DNA from: Aphrocallistes beatrix
Taxonomy: Eukaryota; Porifera; Hexactinellida; Sceptrulophora; Aphrocallistidae
NCBI GenBank assembly: GCA_963281255.1
Contig: OY725491.1
Location: 1,860,001 to 1,924,000, forward strand
Length of the DNA stretch: 64,000 nucleotides
Reading direction: 5' to 3'
Below are positions 42,206 to 54,167 of the stretch, piece by piece. The notes below the pieces were generated by a model. It was not told the DNA's origin, made no database searches, and saw only the letters and a list, made by a program, of their open reading frames with translations. The position numbers and the translations under genes are program-made. Position 1 is the stretch's first letter, and each line of letters starts with the position of its first letter.

Positions 42206-44929
42206 ATGGCAGAAAAGCTCTCAAAGAATGATGTGGACACAGAAGAAAAGGTGAAGCCTTACTTGAATAGGTTTCTGGCAAATGTGTCCGTTAATGACAT
42301 AATTCCGTGGAAAGATACGGAGGAAGTTTATAAAAATCTCGATGATGTACTTATAAATTATAGCATGGATAAACTAAAAAGAATGCTACTAGGAGGTGCA
42401 CCTATTCTACATGAAGCGAACGGCTGGTGTGCAATGGTACTTGCAGCATTTTATACACGTGCTGACATAATAGAAATCATCATAGAAAGGTACAACAATG
42501 AAGGAACTCCGGGAATGGAAGAACAATTCCGGTCACAAGCCTGTTACGCACTCAAAGGAGTCTGTACTACAAATAGTGGCGAGATTGCAGAAATGCTATT
42601 AAAGGCTGGTACACCGATAATACCAAATCTGCATTTGAATGAGGCAGCAGAAAATGGGAGCAGAGCAGTATTAGATGTAATTCTCACACATCAGCCAGAT
42701 ATTCAGATAGATGCTGAAGATGATGAAGGAGGAATACCACTTCATAGTGCGATAACAAGAAAACATCTCTACACTGTAGAATACCTCCTAGATAAAAATT
42801 CAGACCCAAATTTGGCCAACAACGAAGGCTTTACATCAGTTCACTTAGCATGTCAACATGCAGATGAAGATATCCTCTATCTTCTAACAGCGAGAGGTGC
42901 ACGAGTGAATGTAAAGGATAGAGATGGCAAAACACCTGTGATGATTGCAGCACAAAACGGAAAAGATGGTTGCATCGGTATACTAGCAGCAGCAGGAGCT
43001 AATCTGGATCAGAAAGATAGACTTGGTAATGTCCCGTTGATAGTCGCAGCTAGTAATGGACATGCTAACACAGTAAAAGAGCTGATAATCAATGGAGCGT
43101 CATTTGATGTCACAGATAATGAGAGGTTCAATGCTCTAGAGAGGGCAATACAACTGAAGAAAGATGGAGCAGCTGCAATAATCATACGATTGGCGCCAGA
43201 AGATGACTACATAGGTTATTATTTGCAGACTGTTGAAATCAGTTTGCTGAAAATTGTCCGATATCAGTTGATAGAAACCTTGAAAGCCCTTCTGGATCGT
43301 ATGCTCGTACAGGTAGATCCTTCAAATGCACAGTTGGGAGTAGTCCTTACACGATATCTTGATGTGGACACAGAAAGAAGCATGCCTGATAGTGTTGCTT
43401 ATCAAAAGAACAAAACTTTCTTGCTTCAACGACTAGCAGACTTAGGGGATGAAGAAATTGCATACAATGGTACTGTTCGAATACTTGTAGATAAGAAGAT
43501 GGAAACATTCGGAAACAGAATTTTGACTGTTAAGATCACTTTTTATTTGCTGTTTCTATTAGCGTTGGCATATTCCCTCATACAAGCCTCATATTTCAAT
43601 GCACCAAGAGATGTGTATATTCAAGGATACACTAATGTTATCCGAATCTTCACAGAGTTATTCGTGATAATTTATTTTCTATCTAATGTCTTGACGGAGG
43701 GAGTGGAATTCTTTCGTGTAGCAAAACTCACCTTCCGATATCTTAAAGATAAAAGAAAGGAGCGAAAAAAGATGCTAGATCGTGCAGAAACAATTGAAAA
43801 TCCACTGAATAATGATGATGATGGTGAAGAAACTATTGAAAAACAAAATACATCTGCACAAATGAAACGTTCACTCAAATCAAAACTAAATAATTTAATT
43901 TGCATCCGCGTATTCACAGATTACTTCAGTGATTATTCTAACTATTTGGACGTGATTGGATTGTCTACGTTATTAATCTTATTCATTCTTCGCGCAGCCA
44001 GTCAACCAACACAATGGGTCTTTGCTACAATTACATTCATCGTGAATTCTCTCAGACTATTCAAGTTAATAGCACTGATGCCACACCTGGGACCATATGC
44101 AAACATTATCTACAAGATCCTAATCCGTGATGTGCCGCTATTCTCAGGTCTCTTCTCCATTGTGTTACTAATTTTCACTGGCGCTTACTACATATCCTTG
44201 CGCACTCCTTACACGGCTGAAGGTTTCTCAAATGTGTCTCTGATGCAAGACACACAACGAGAATTAGGTGTTGACAACAGTGTACAATGAGTGTTCCTGA
44301 CTGGTGTGAGGATACTCCTCGAGGGAAACGTGTATCAAGATCAATATGTATTTCAACAACTGAACTGGTTGGCTGCCGCTATCTACCTCGCTTTCTTGTT
44401 CTTAACAGTAGTTGTTTTCCTGAACGTGTTCATTGCTCAGCTGTCAGATACCTATGGTAGTGTTAAGAACAAAGCAGAACGCACATATGCTTGGCAAAGG
44501 TTAAACTTTATTGTACAAATCCAAAGGACCTCTCTACTCTCACTGTGCATCGATTACAGGAAAAAGTATTTCATCGATAAAATACGAATTGAGAAAGATG
44601 AAATGTTTCAATATTATGGTGTACATAGCATACATTCGTTAAATGTAAAAAGTTTCACAGAAGAAGTTGAAATTAAAGGGATGCTTTCTACTATCCAAAA
44701 CCAGCAAAAAGTAGCTCGCAAAACTTACGAAATATCAAAATCTTCTGCAAATATACTCACACCCAAATCTCAAGAAGGAACAAGTCAGGAGATGGAGGAG
44801 TTGAAAAAGAGAATCGATGATCTAGCAATAGAAATGAGGAACAAAGAGACACGATTTGAAGAGCAGTTTACAAAATCGATGGATGGGCTAATTAAATTGA
44901 TACAGGAGAAGATTAAACAAACTGACTAA
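42206..44929 (+). CDS. Ankyrin-repeat TRP-like cation channel, one in-frame TGA
   Basis: The frame spans 907 codons without introns and is broken only by TGA at 44288-44290 (codon 695). Residues about 60-340 hold ankyrin repeats (GGIPLHSAITRKHLYTVEYL, DGKTPVMIAAQNGKDGCIGI, LGNVPLIVAASNGHANTVKE). Six hydrophobic segments follow: S1 about 442-463, S2 478-500, S3 580-597, S4 605-628, S5 640-666 and S6 722-748. S6 ends LNVFIAQLSDTY, a TRP/polycystin-like gate. The TGA lies just before the pore helix VFLTGVRILLEGN, where Trp (TGG) would be plausible. The C-terminus is a coiled coil (MEELKKRIDDLAIEMRNK). Other genes here stop with TAA or TAG, the membrane protein at 61464 with TGA. Either a young pseudogene, an allele, readthrough, or a sequencing error. 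Such channels sense chemical or physical stimuli; the ligand is unknown. Confidence 0.85.
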
Positions 44930-45607
44930 GCATTTCAGCTTCCTTTGCATGAAAGTTACACTCTGATGTTATTATTTCTGTTTTATCCTTTGCATGAAAG
45001 ATCAGAACTGAGTGTAAATAGGGTAGGTACTTTTTCATAAACAGTTGCAGGTGTTTTTTAATCTTGTATTTTGTATCCCTTCAGTTCATACTATTTGATG
45101 AAGTCTTGTGAATACTAATTTTATATTCGTACTCAAATGAATAGCATGCAGGGAAACTTTGTAAAGCATTGTGAGATAATATATCACACATATTCTAAGT
45201 TATAAAATAGCTTGTGTACTTATGAAATGACTCATGGACGCCAAAGAAGGTTGTTGAGTTAAAACTACAATAATCGTTTTTTAAGGCATGATTTCTTGGA
45301 TTTATCACGCTGCCAAATTCTAGAAACACCACCCACACATTAATTAAAAATTGGTGCTATTATTACAAATATAATACTATTGTTTTAATACTAAAAGTAA
45401 ACAAATAACTTTTAATATTGATTCAAAAACATTAGCATTCGTATTCTTACTAGTCTTCTTGTTAGACATTTCAAATTCACTAATAGTATTAGGATTTTTA
45501 TCGTCTTTGTAGTGTGGTATACGTATCATATATATTATAATATCCTGTAGTTCATTTTAGTAAGGATAACCCGGTGTGAGAAAAAACGTTTTCGACTGAA
45601 TCTTATA
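44930..45607. other. Downstream of the TRP-like gene, nothing recognised
   Basis: AT-rich. CCTTTGCATGAAAG appears twice (44943 and 44989). A single TTATGAAATGAC word near 45220 matches the end of the MITE at 54874, without a partner. Confidence 0.4.
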
Positions 45608-46046
45608 CACTGCCTGACCAAAAGTATTGGAACACCATATTGCTTTGCATCATAAATAAGACTAAAATGGGTCTATCCATGGAGGCCACCAATTCATTAA
45701 AATCACGACAACTACTGAAAATCTGATATCAAATTCGAAATCTACACACTCGAGTTACTCAGTTCTTTTATATTCATCAATTATGCCTAAAGGGTAATTA
45801 ATATCGATTGTGCTACCTTGATCCACTTGTTCCCATAATATATAATGGTCTCCATACAAGTGACAAGTGGATACTATAGGAAGCTTCTAGATTGATTTAT
45901 TCGAGTGTGTATATATTTCGTAATTGATGTTATATTTCATTAACCCAGGTGGGTTTAATTGATTGGAGTCCATTTTATTATTACTTATGATGCAAAGCAG
46001 TATGGTGCTCCAATAAGCAGTATGGTGTTCCAATGACCAGGCAGTG
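45608..46046. mobile_element. Tc1-like MITE (CACTGCCTGACCAAAAGTATT ends)
   Basis: Inverted ends CACTGCCTGACCAAAAGT and, reversed, CACTGCCTGGTCATTGGAAC, with TA on both sides. GGAACACCATATTGCTTTGC is repeated inverted near the right end. It is 439 bp and non-coding. Confidence 0.85.
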
Positions 46047-46050
46047 TATA

Positions 46051-46784
46051 TTAAAATGCTAGGATTTTTTTTTTTTTTTGTTTGTCCGAACTGATTGAAG
46101 AATTGGCAAGTCGTAGAGCTATGAAAATTGGCATGGAGGTGTCAAATGATATGACAACGATTAAGTTCTAAGATCTAAGCAAAATTTTCACACCTGTGCA
46201 AAAATAATGGAAAGCAAATAATAAATAATAAATAAGCAAATAAGAAAGCAATTAATGGAAAGCAACCCTATTGTATGCTGTTATTGTTATTAATACTTCA
46301 AAGCAATAAATTATATAGATGTCTCAACTCTCAATTATATTATAATGTATAGCAATAAAAAAGATTTTGTGTATATTTTCACACCATTTGACGAATTTTG
46401 AAAAATATGCTAGAGACTAGCTTCAACGGTTGACATGGGGTTTTTAGGGGTATAGAGTTCGAATATCATATTTTTGAATCTATATAATACATTATTTGTT
46501 CATTTTTGTTTACATCAGATACATAAAGTAAACAAATTACAAAAATAGGCTAAAGACTGGCTTCCAACGGTTAACATGGGGTTTTAGGGGTGTAGATTTA
46601 GAATAATATATTTCGGATCAATATGAGAAATTAATTGTTAACTTTTGTTCACAATATTTATCTAAAGTAAACAAATTCCCAAAATAGGCTAGATTGAGTA
46701 ACTCCAGGCTTCCGCAGGGCGACTGTACGGACTCGCAGTGTCCGCAAGCTGCACAGTGCATGCAAGCAAGCGAAGCGGGCTTGT
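46051..46784 (-). repeat. Repeat family B, full copy with tandem monomers and GC module
   Basis: It starts TTAAAATGCTAGGATTTTTT immediately after the Tc1-like MITE, then CTGATTGAAGAATTGGCAAG. About 2.3 tandem monomers (46390-46690) carry GACTGGCTTCCAACGGTT, and the copy closes with a GC module (46700-46784). This is the best example of the family architecture. Confidence 0.8.
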
Positions 46785-46884
46785 TTATATTAAGCAGGTT
46801 ATTAATTAATAATAATCATGCGATCCTGACAGTCTTTATCAAATGATATAAATTGAGGAAGATTTGAGGTAAGAGATTTTTAAT

Positions 46885-48275
46885 TTCTTATGCAGTCGAT
46901 CTCCCTCTTTTTCCTACTGATCTTTCTTCCTCTGATCTCCATATACATCCACCCAGGAAACTTGATGATCTTTCAATCAAGTACAACACTACTCTTCCTA
47001 CCCTCTATCCTTCTCGAACCAAAAATATCCTAACCCGTCATCGTGTCCCCTGGTTCACCAAGGTCTTCAAAAAAATCCAGGTTAGGGGAAACGATGAGCA
47101 AAAGTGGCACAGGTCCAATGAAATTAACGATTTGATTGAATTTATGTACAAGAAGAATATTTTGACAAACTTAATGGGCTCGTAGCGTCGCAAATTCTAC
47201 TCTGACTGGAATAGCCAGGCTGGTCAGGACTTGCGATCTCTCTTTGCCAGGCGAATACCCAGCTTGGCTGCAACAACAGCAACCTTGCATTCCTTTCTAA
47301 AACACATGAAAAATCCGCTTCTTTCCAGGTTGTTAGTCATCTTAATTCTTATCATCTCTTCCCCAGGACGCAGTCTGCTTATCGTAAATATCATAGCACT
47401 TAGACTGCGTTCTTGAAGGCAACCAATGGCATCCTCCTCAGCATGAACCAAAAGCATGTCACACTTCTCGTCCTCTTAGATCTCAGCTCTGCATTGGATA
47501 CCGTAGACCACACATCTTAGTTACACGACTTCGTACACATTTTGGGATATGTTACACTTCTTTCATTTAGTTTAAATCATATCTTTCCAGCAGAACTCAA
47601 TCCGTTTCCATCCGGGGTTCAAATTCATTCGACACTCCCGTTAAATACCGCGTCACCTAGGTTGTCCTGCCTCGGTCCTCTTCGCTTCACTCTTTATGCC
47701 ATCCCGTTCTGTGATATCATTAAGTCTCACCTCCTCGGCATGCACTGCTATGCCGATGATACTCAAATTTATCTTTCTTTTAAACTTGATTCTATTACAT
47801 CTGATCTGCTCTCAATGTCATCCAATCCTGAGTTTCTAATCTTCGTTCTTATCAAATTCCATCGTCCTCGAACATATCCATCCATTAAATCCTCTCTTGG
47901 AGATCGCTCTTTTTCTTTTGCTGCTCATGTTGAATGGAATAACCTCCCTGCCAACATCCGGAATGTTCGATCCATTACTCTCTTTAAAAATCGCTGAAAA
48001 TTCATCTTTTTCGAATAGCCCATGAAACACACTTAATAGTCCTTGAAACTCACTCATGACATTGAAGAGGAAGAATACTCAGAATGGGTATTGTGTGTAT
48101 GTGTCGCCAGACTCGCCACCAGTATAGCCCACCATGTCACACCATTAGGCATAACCGGCCACAGTCCTATAATTCCGTGTAGGGTGCGAGCGGGAGCGCA
48201 AGTTTAGTGCTCCCACTCGCACTCTCGGGCTAGATTTCAAACCGCGCTTCGCTCCAAACTCGTGCACTTGATCAC
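46885..48275 (+). mobile_element. Degenerate LINE (CR1/L2-type), second locus
   Basis: Readable blocks in order on the plus strand are SNYHLSP-type linker sequence near 47040 (ACCCGTCATCGTGTCCCC), HYADDTQIYLSFK-like catalytic block near 47740, then directly SLGDRSFSFAAHVEWNNLP near 47890. The fingers and thumb are partly deleted, and several frameshifts and stops occur. The 3' part 48000-48270 matches 17225-17460 in inverse. It is clearly dead. Confidence 0.8.
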
Positions 48276-48284
48276 AACACAACA

Positions 48285-48470
48285 AGTATTTTGAACTGTA
48301 CATTTACATCTCCAGTTACTCGCACTTCAGTGCTTAACAATCCGCAAGGGTATTGGATTCTGTTGGCTAGTGGTCCATATAGCTCTGGAACTATACAATA
48401 CCATAGTAATCGCTGTATTTCATCTTCAAGAGTGCAGATTTCTATCGATTCAAATACTCCTTTTTTATGA
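48285..48470 (+). pseudogene. DOMON domain fragment
   Basis: The frame reads SILNCTFTSPVTRTSVLNNP, then GYWILLASGPYSSGTIQYH, then CISSSRVQISIDSN and a stop. It corresponds to the C-terminal third of a DOMON repeat of the 14509-16407 protein, closest to repeats 2 and 3 in different parts. The LINE 3' end abuts it directly on the left and the duplicated segment follows on the right. It is a relic of a DOMON gene copy. Confidence 0.85.
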
Positions 48471-49190
48471 GTAATTAAGTTGTGTGGAACAAATGGTCCT
48501 AGAACAATAGAAATACAAATAAATATAGGAATAATTATGATAGGATATTACAACTCACCTTTTCTATATTCTCATAGTGTCGCCCAATTAGTTAGTCAAT
48601 TATTCATCTAATTCTGGTAAATAATTCGGCCGAGTAAAGGATTGGATTCTCAAGTTTTTCCGTATTTTTCGATCTCAAAGTCCTTCATTCGAGATAGACA
48701 TATTATGCACAAAGATGTGTATAGTGCATCCAATTCTACTCTAGTAGTGTACAACCCCCATTGTGAACACTATCATATGTTTAGTTTCTTTCGTTGGCAT
48801 TTTATGTAGTTTTCAATCGATATTATAAATAAATGAGTCTTAATATATGCAGAATATATGTATTAATAACTTTTTATAAATTTAGGATTAAAATATTTCT
48901 CGATAATTTTTTGTTAAATATTTCTCAAATGATTGGGCGTTGAAACAGTTGCAAACGCCATGTACATTGCCCAACTAAAATCTACTCCAAGAAAAGTTAG
49001 ATTAGTTCCTTTATCGAAAACCTTGTCATACTTCCATCTATTTGGGAAATGAGTGATTTCGACATTCGTGTGATCACTATTTATGATTAACGCTTCCCCT
49101 TATATTTCAAAACTCTCAATTCTGTGAAACAAAAGATAGTAAGTAGTTATTTAATTACAACTAATCACAGAAATAGACATCCATACATCA
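48471..49190. repeat. Segment duplicated in inverted orientation at 11551-12240
   Basis: Shared words (reversed relative to the first copy) include GTTGTGTGGAACAAATGG, TCTAGAACAATAG-like, GGGCGACACT inverse, TGTTTCAACGCCCA inverse and TAATTACAACTAATCACAGA. The break on the left falls at TTTTTTATGAG in both copies, where the first locus has repeat B instead of DOMON sequence. Confidence 0.75.
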
Positions 49191-49298
49191 GAAAAAACCT
49201 TAGTAAGGCACTATTTAGTAAACTACAAGTAGATGTGTACAAAACAAAAACCCTATACTACAAATAGGATAACTCTTCTAATATGTCAGCACTGAAAA

Positions 49299-50813
49299 CT
49301 AGTCATCAGCGTCATCATCTCCTCCATCTGCGGAATCCTCTTCATACTGCTGGTATTCATTAATGAGGTCCGAGAGGTTGGATTGGGCTTCAGTAAATTC
49401 CATCTCATCCATTCCTTCGCCGATATAGGCATGAATGAAAGCCTTTTTTCTGAACATTTTTGAATATTGTCCCAGTACACGTTCGAATAGGGATTTGATC
49501 GCCGTTGTATTTGCAATGAATGTGCTGGACATTTTCATATTCTTGGGCGGAACATTACAAACAGCCGTTTTCACATTGCTAGGGATCCATTCAACAAAGT
49601 AAGCACTGTTCTTATTCTGCATTGAGACCATCTGGTCGTCTATGTCCTTCATGGCGATCTTTCCACGGAAAATTGCAGCAACTGTTAGGTATTTTCCATT
49701 GCGAGGATCACAAGCAGCCATGCAATGTTTGGAGTCAAACATCTGCTGTGTAAGTTCGTTTACTGTCAGAGCCTGATAGCTCTTAGTCTCCATAGAGACG
49801 AGAGGTGCATAACCAGGCATGAAAAAGTGTAGACGAGGAAAGGGTACCATATTGACAGCTAATTTTCGGAGATCAGCGTTCAACTGTCCCGGAAATCGAA
49901 GTGAAGAAGTAATTCCAGACATGGTACAGCAGACAAGATGATTCATCTCACTATAGCTTATCGTGCCAAGCTTTAAGACTCGATGACAAATGTTAAACAG
50001 CGCCTCGTTATCAATGCAGAATGTTTGATCCGTATTAGAAATCAACAGATTCGAAGTGAGCACAGCATTATATGGTTCCACGACTGTATCAGACACTTTG
50101 GGAGAAGGAATAGTACTAAAAGACATCAGCATACGGTCTGGATACTCGCCTTTCAACTTGTCAAGGAGGAGAGAACCGAGACCTGATCCCGTACCACCTC
50201 CAAGTGAGTGAGTCATTTGGAATCCCTGCATACAATCACAGCCTTCGGCCTCTTTACGTACTACATCCATTATACGCTCTACTAGATCAGCTCCTTCTGT
50301 GTAGTATCCCTTCGCCCAGTTGTTCCCTGCACCACTTTGTGAATGAATCATGTTGTCCGGCTTGAAAAGGTTGGCAAATTTTCCACCTCTGATGGTATCT
50401 ATTGTTCCAGGTTCCAAATCAACCAAGAGCGCTCTTGGGACATATTTACCGCCGTGGGCCTCGTTGTAATACACATTGAGTCTCTCCTGCCTCATTTGCG
50501 AAATAGCAGGATCTTCCTCTGGGATGAACACACCATTTAGGTCGATATTGTGGTCTTGAGCTATCTCTTCCCAGAACTACCGAAACAGATATATTAATAA
50601 ATATGGAATCCTCCTTTTTATATTTTGATTTAACTTCAATTATAAATAAGGAACGCGGAGGGAAAACTCGCTCTTAAATTTCCGGGCTTAATGCTTTGAT
50701 TACTGTATAGATTTTATGATTGTAATTACTTTGGCATATATTACCTGTTAACATACCTTCGTTCCTATTTGATTGCCACATTGTCCAACTTGAACGTGAA
50801 TGATTTCTCTCAT
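49299..50813 (-). CDS. Beta-tubulin, divergent isotype, two exons
   Basis: Beta-tubulin polymerises with alpha-tubulin into microtubules and hydrolyses GTP. Exon 1 is 50813-50757 ([19 protein letters not shown]), donor GTATGT, phase 0. Exon 2 is 50576-49299, acceptor TAG, starting [15 protein letters not shown]. The product has 444 residues, the usual length. The start MREI is the autoregulatory beta-tubulin N-terminus. [11 protein letters not shown] (GTP signature), [18 protein letters not shown] and GEGMDEMEF are conserved. Unusual changes are [30 protein letters not shown] and KHCMAACDP. The acidic tail is short ([14 protein letters not shown]) and lacks the axonemal EGEFEEE-type motif. 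It is probably an expressed, tissue-specific isotype; the frame is intact. Confidence 0.94.
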
Positions 50814-50870
50814 CTTTAGATTGATATTCTTTATTATCAAATATTTTTTTTATTTTAGCTGCCTAATTTT

Positions 50871-50880
50871 CTTATATATA
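50871..50880 (-). promoter_or_regulatory. TATA-like box of beta-tubulin
   Basis: TATATATAAG on the minus strand, about 58 bp before the ATG. The spacing resembles the boxes before the dispanin and membrane-protein genes. Confidence 0.4.
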
Positions 50881-51279
50881 CAAGAATCGAACGAGATTAG
50901 TGCACACGTTCTTTTACTAAGCACTGAATACATAGTACACGTAGTATGGTGTAAGCTAAATAAAACTATCCTATCTTTTTACATGTACAAGTACATAAGA
51001 TATAATAATATGAGCAGAATTGATGCGTTTAGTATTGATTTTCTTTTGTTTTGGTCGTTGGTGCATTTGTAATCAGTGATTACAAAGATTCTGTTCTATT
51101 TTTTTGATGTAACACTGAGATAATATTATTCTTCAAAAATTAAATAAAAAACCCAGCACTTTGATGGTAAGCTTAGGCAAAATCAATACAGACTTTCTTT
51201 CACAATATGTATTGTATACAAAGTTATGAAACATAAAAGTGTAGATTACTATCCCAACTCCTCATTACGGTCGATAGAT
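50881..51279. other. Intergenic, nothing recognised
   Basis: AT-rich upstream region of the beta-tubulin gene. A short plus-strand frame is low-complexity hydrophobic and unlikely to be a gene. Confidence 0.35.
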
Positions 51280-51422
51280 CGGGGGTGGCGAGAGGAATTT
51301 CCCGACAGGGGGGCTAAATTAAAATGTCATTTCTAAATGTCTTCAAATTCTTTCCCCGACATATTATTAAATTTTTTCCTGGCGGGGAGCTTTGCCCCCC
51401 TGACTCCTTGGCGCCACCCTTG
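51280..51422. mobile_element. Small hAT-like MITE (GGGGTGGCG ends)
   Basis: Ends CGGGGGTGGCG and, reversed, CAAGGGTGGCGCC enclose 143 bp. The flanks CGATAGAT and CGATATAT form an 8-bp duplication with one change. It sits next to the repeat shared with 10325-10430. Confidence 0.65.
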
Positions 51423-51429
51423 CGATATA

Positions 51430-51535
51430 TGTATAAAGCAGACAATAGATTAAGTAAGAGGGATGGAACGGTGAGATTTTGCACATCCGCGGATATCAGA
51501 TTTATAAGCTCCGTACCATCTAAGTAACTAAGTAA
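51430..51535. repeat. Repeat paired with 10325-10430 (inverted)
   Basis: Reverse complement of the same word series (AGCAGACAA, AAGTAAGAGGGATGG, GATTTATAAGCTCCGTACC). Confidence 0.4.
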
Positions 51536-52997
51536 CTCTGTCAGAACAATATATTTATTATGCTATTCTATAAATTTAAGAAAATATACAAATAAGGTGT
51601 TCCTGAGGGAAATATTTACATTACATTGTTGATTGCCATTTGCCAAAATGCGATAATTTATTAATTTATAAGAGTAATTTCTCGTTCGAATTATCTAAAA
51701 GAAAATGTGAAAACCTGTATTTAATTGCCTAAATTTCTAAAACATTTGTCTCAAGAATGTCAGCAATGGAGAGAATCGCACACTTCACCCCAATTTGCAA
51801 TCAGGTTAATCACACATGCATTTGTTTCATTATGGAAATATGAATAACTTGCAGTGTCTCCCAGTTACTCGGCTAAAGTGTGCGAAACTCGCTTGTATGA
51901 AACATAATGCAGAGAAAAGGTTGAAAATTTGTTTAGATATTATGTTTTCTTGGGGTGCGAACAATTTGTTAAACATTCCTTTTGATGTCTGAAATTTTGC
52001 AACATACTGCTTTATGATAGATTTGACACACAAACTCAGTTTTGATATTTAAGATGATTTCCTAGAAGTATAAAGGCAAATGTATGAAATCGTATGTTAT
52101 ATCTTTAACTTAAGTTAGTTAATCTATCCTTAGCTTGGTTAATTTGTTTACATGGGACTGTCAAGCCAAAATTGTTCCCCCTATCTAAATTTGGCCCCCC
52201 CGGACCAACTTTTTCGTGACAGGACTTAGATTTATCAGTACCGTAGAATACAGGGTACAGGGACAATGACTGTACCACTTGATGGGCATACCGCACTACT
52301 GTCTATCTACGTATAAAATATCTTCAATTAAACAATTAATAATATCCAGTACTACAAGACATTACTTTAAACGACAATATTTTACAATTATTCAAATTAT
52401 TCCACACAGTTTTACTTGAGTTGATTAATTAGAATATTCTCGAACAAGCAATAACATTACTTCACTACAGTATTTGTTGAAATAATATCACGTAGCCTGA
52501 TTCACTCTTAATTTATGCAATTAATGCTATGATACTACTTACGTTGAGTTAATATCTTTAGCATTCATCAGATTATTCAACTAAATTATGTCTAAGTATA
52601 ATTTATTTTAAAATATAGCATTTAGTGTTACAACTGCAGGTAGTCTACGCATATATTACACATTATTTGCTTCGTATGGTTTGCCATCACTTATTTTGCA
52701 AATGGACATTGGATTGGAGGAATAACAATCAAGAATTGAAACCTCATGGTACGAATCAATAATTACAAAAAACATAATGAAGAAATTATTGTACCGAAAT
52801 GAGTAATCAAAAACAAAATCAAAACTGTGTGTTTTAGATGATAAATATCGTTGGTTATTATGGATAGCCAAAACAGTAATAGTAGAAGTATTTTGATGAG
52901 CTAGACTTAGAACAAATTTAAAATCAACCACAGTAAATTGTTTTAATAATATGTACAAACTTGGACAAAATACGTGTGTCCAGATAGCCAATATATA
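51536..52997. other. Intergenic, nothing recognised
   Basis: AT-rich. A GGGGGG-containing tract near 52175-52215 (TTTGGCCCCCCCGGACC) resembles part of a hAT-like end without a partner. No coding or RNA gene is supported. Confidence 0.4.
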
Positions 52998-53248
52998 CAG
53001 GTAAACCTCTAAAAGCGGCACCTTTGAAATACGATAACCTCCGAGATACGTCACAAAACCATTCTCCCGATTGACTTTCTATATACATAAATAATACATC
53101 TTGAACCTCCGAAATACGGCAGTTAAGTAAACTTCGGATTGACTTTTTAAATGCAAAATTACCTCCGAGATGCGACACTGTCTGGCAAACGCACACTTAT
53201 GTCCAACAATATTTGTGTATATTATTTAATGCATTCATCAATTTAATT

Positions 53249-54147
53249 ATAGTCGGGGAATATTAACAAATATCTGGCAAATCTGGGATCAAATTTCTTC
53301 ACCAATGCGTTTATAAAGGTGCCTATTAACATGCTTCAAAAAGTATTCAACTCCTGTGGGGAACCCGTGACAGTTGCTGAAAGTTGGGATACCTAGAACC
53401 TTATCTGAGAAAATTTGAAATGTTTAGTTCTGCCTTAAGTAGCTTGTGCGAGGTCAAACAAAGGGGGTTTCATGATTCTGAATGGATTGCAAGCATTTGG
53501 TTTGGACCAAAACCACTCCTTGGCAGTTTTCATGATTCACTACTCCAAGACCTTTTTTAATTTGTCTCACTCAGTCAAAATCATACTTTTAGATAATGTA
53601 CATCTTCTCGAAGTAACCACCTGTCTCGAAAAGAACTTTGCAGCGCAAATGATATAGGGTTTCCTCTGCTACCTAGTCGTTGATCCCTTCCAGAAAGCCA
53701 GCGACTTCAGTGCCCTAATCATCCTTGCGGCCCTGAAGTCGTTGGCTTTCTGGAAGGGATCAACGACTAGGTAGCAGAGGAAACCCTGTATCATTTGCGC
53801 TGCAAAGTTCTTTTCGAGACAGGTGGTTACTTCGAGAAGATGTACATTATCTAAAAGTATGATTTTGACTCAGTGAGACAAATTAAAAAAGGTCTTGGAG
53901 TAGTGAATCATGAAAACTCCTTTGTTTGACCTCACACAAGCTACTTAAGGCATTTATATAACTAAACATTTTCAAATTTTCCCAGATAAGGTTCTAGGTA
54001 TCTCAACTTTCAGCAGCTGTCACGGGTTCCCCACAGGAGTTGAATTTTAACTTTTTGAAGCATGTTAGTAGACACTTTTATAAACGCATTGGTGAAGAAA
54101 TTTCTTGGTAAGAAATTTTCCCAGATTTTAGTGATATTCCCTGACTA
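53249..54147. mobile_element. Near-perfect foldback element
   Basis: Arms of about 420-460 bp meet at about 53.725 kb with a short spacer (GTGCCCTAATCATCCTTGCG). Matching words include GATCCCTTCCAGAAAGCCA, GCGCAAATGATA and GGGGAACCCGTGACAG. The left arm has about 65 bp not in the right arm. It is long enough to form a cruciform and to give double-stranded RNA if transcribed. Confidence 0.88.
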
Positions 54148-54167
54148 TTAACAATATTTAATATATA

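Noticed and set aside
44291-44929. Separate gene for the last 212 codons of the TRP-like region
   Set aside because: It begins at a GTG directly after the TGA in the same frame and continues the pore helix and S6 of the same channel.
47224-47457. Minus-strand frame of 77 codons
   Set aside because: Antisense of the degenerate LINE.
52656-53196. Minus-strand frames of 132 and 90 codons
   Set aside because: They run across the end of the CAGGTAAACC element and appear to be chance openings; no domain is visible.
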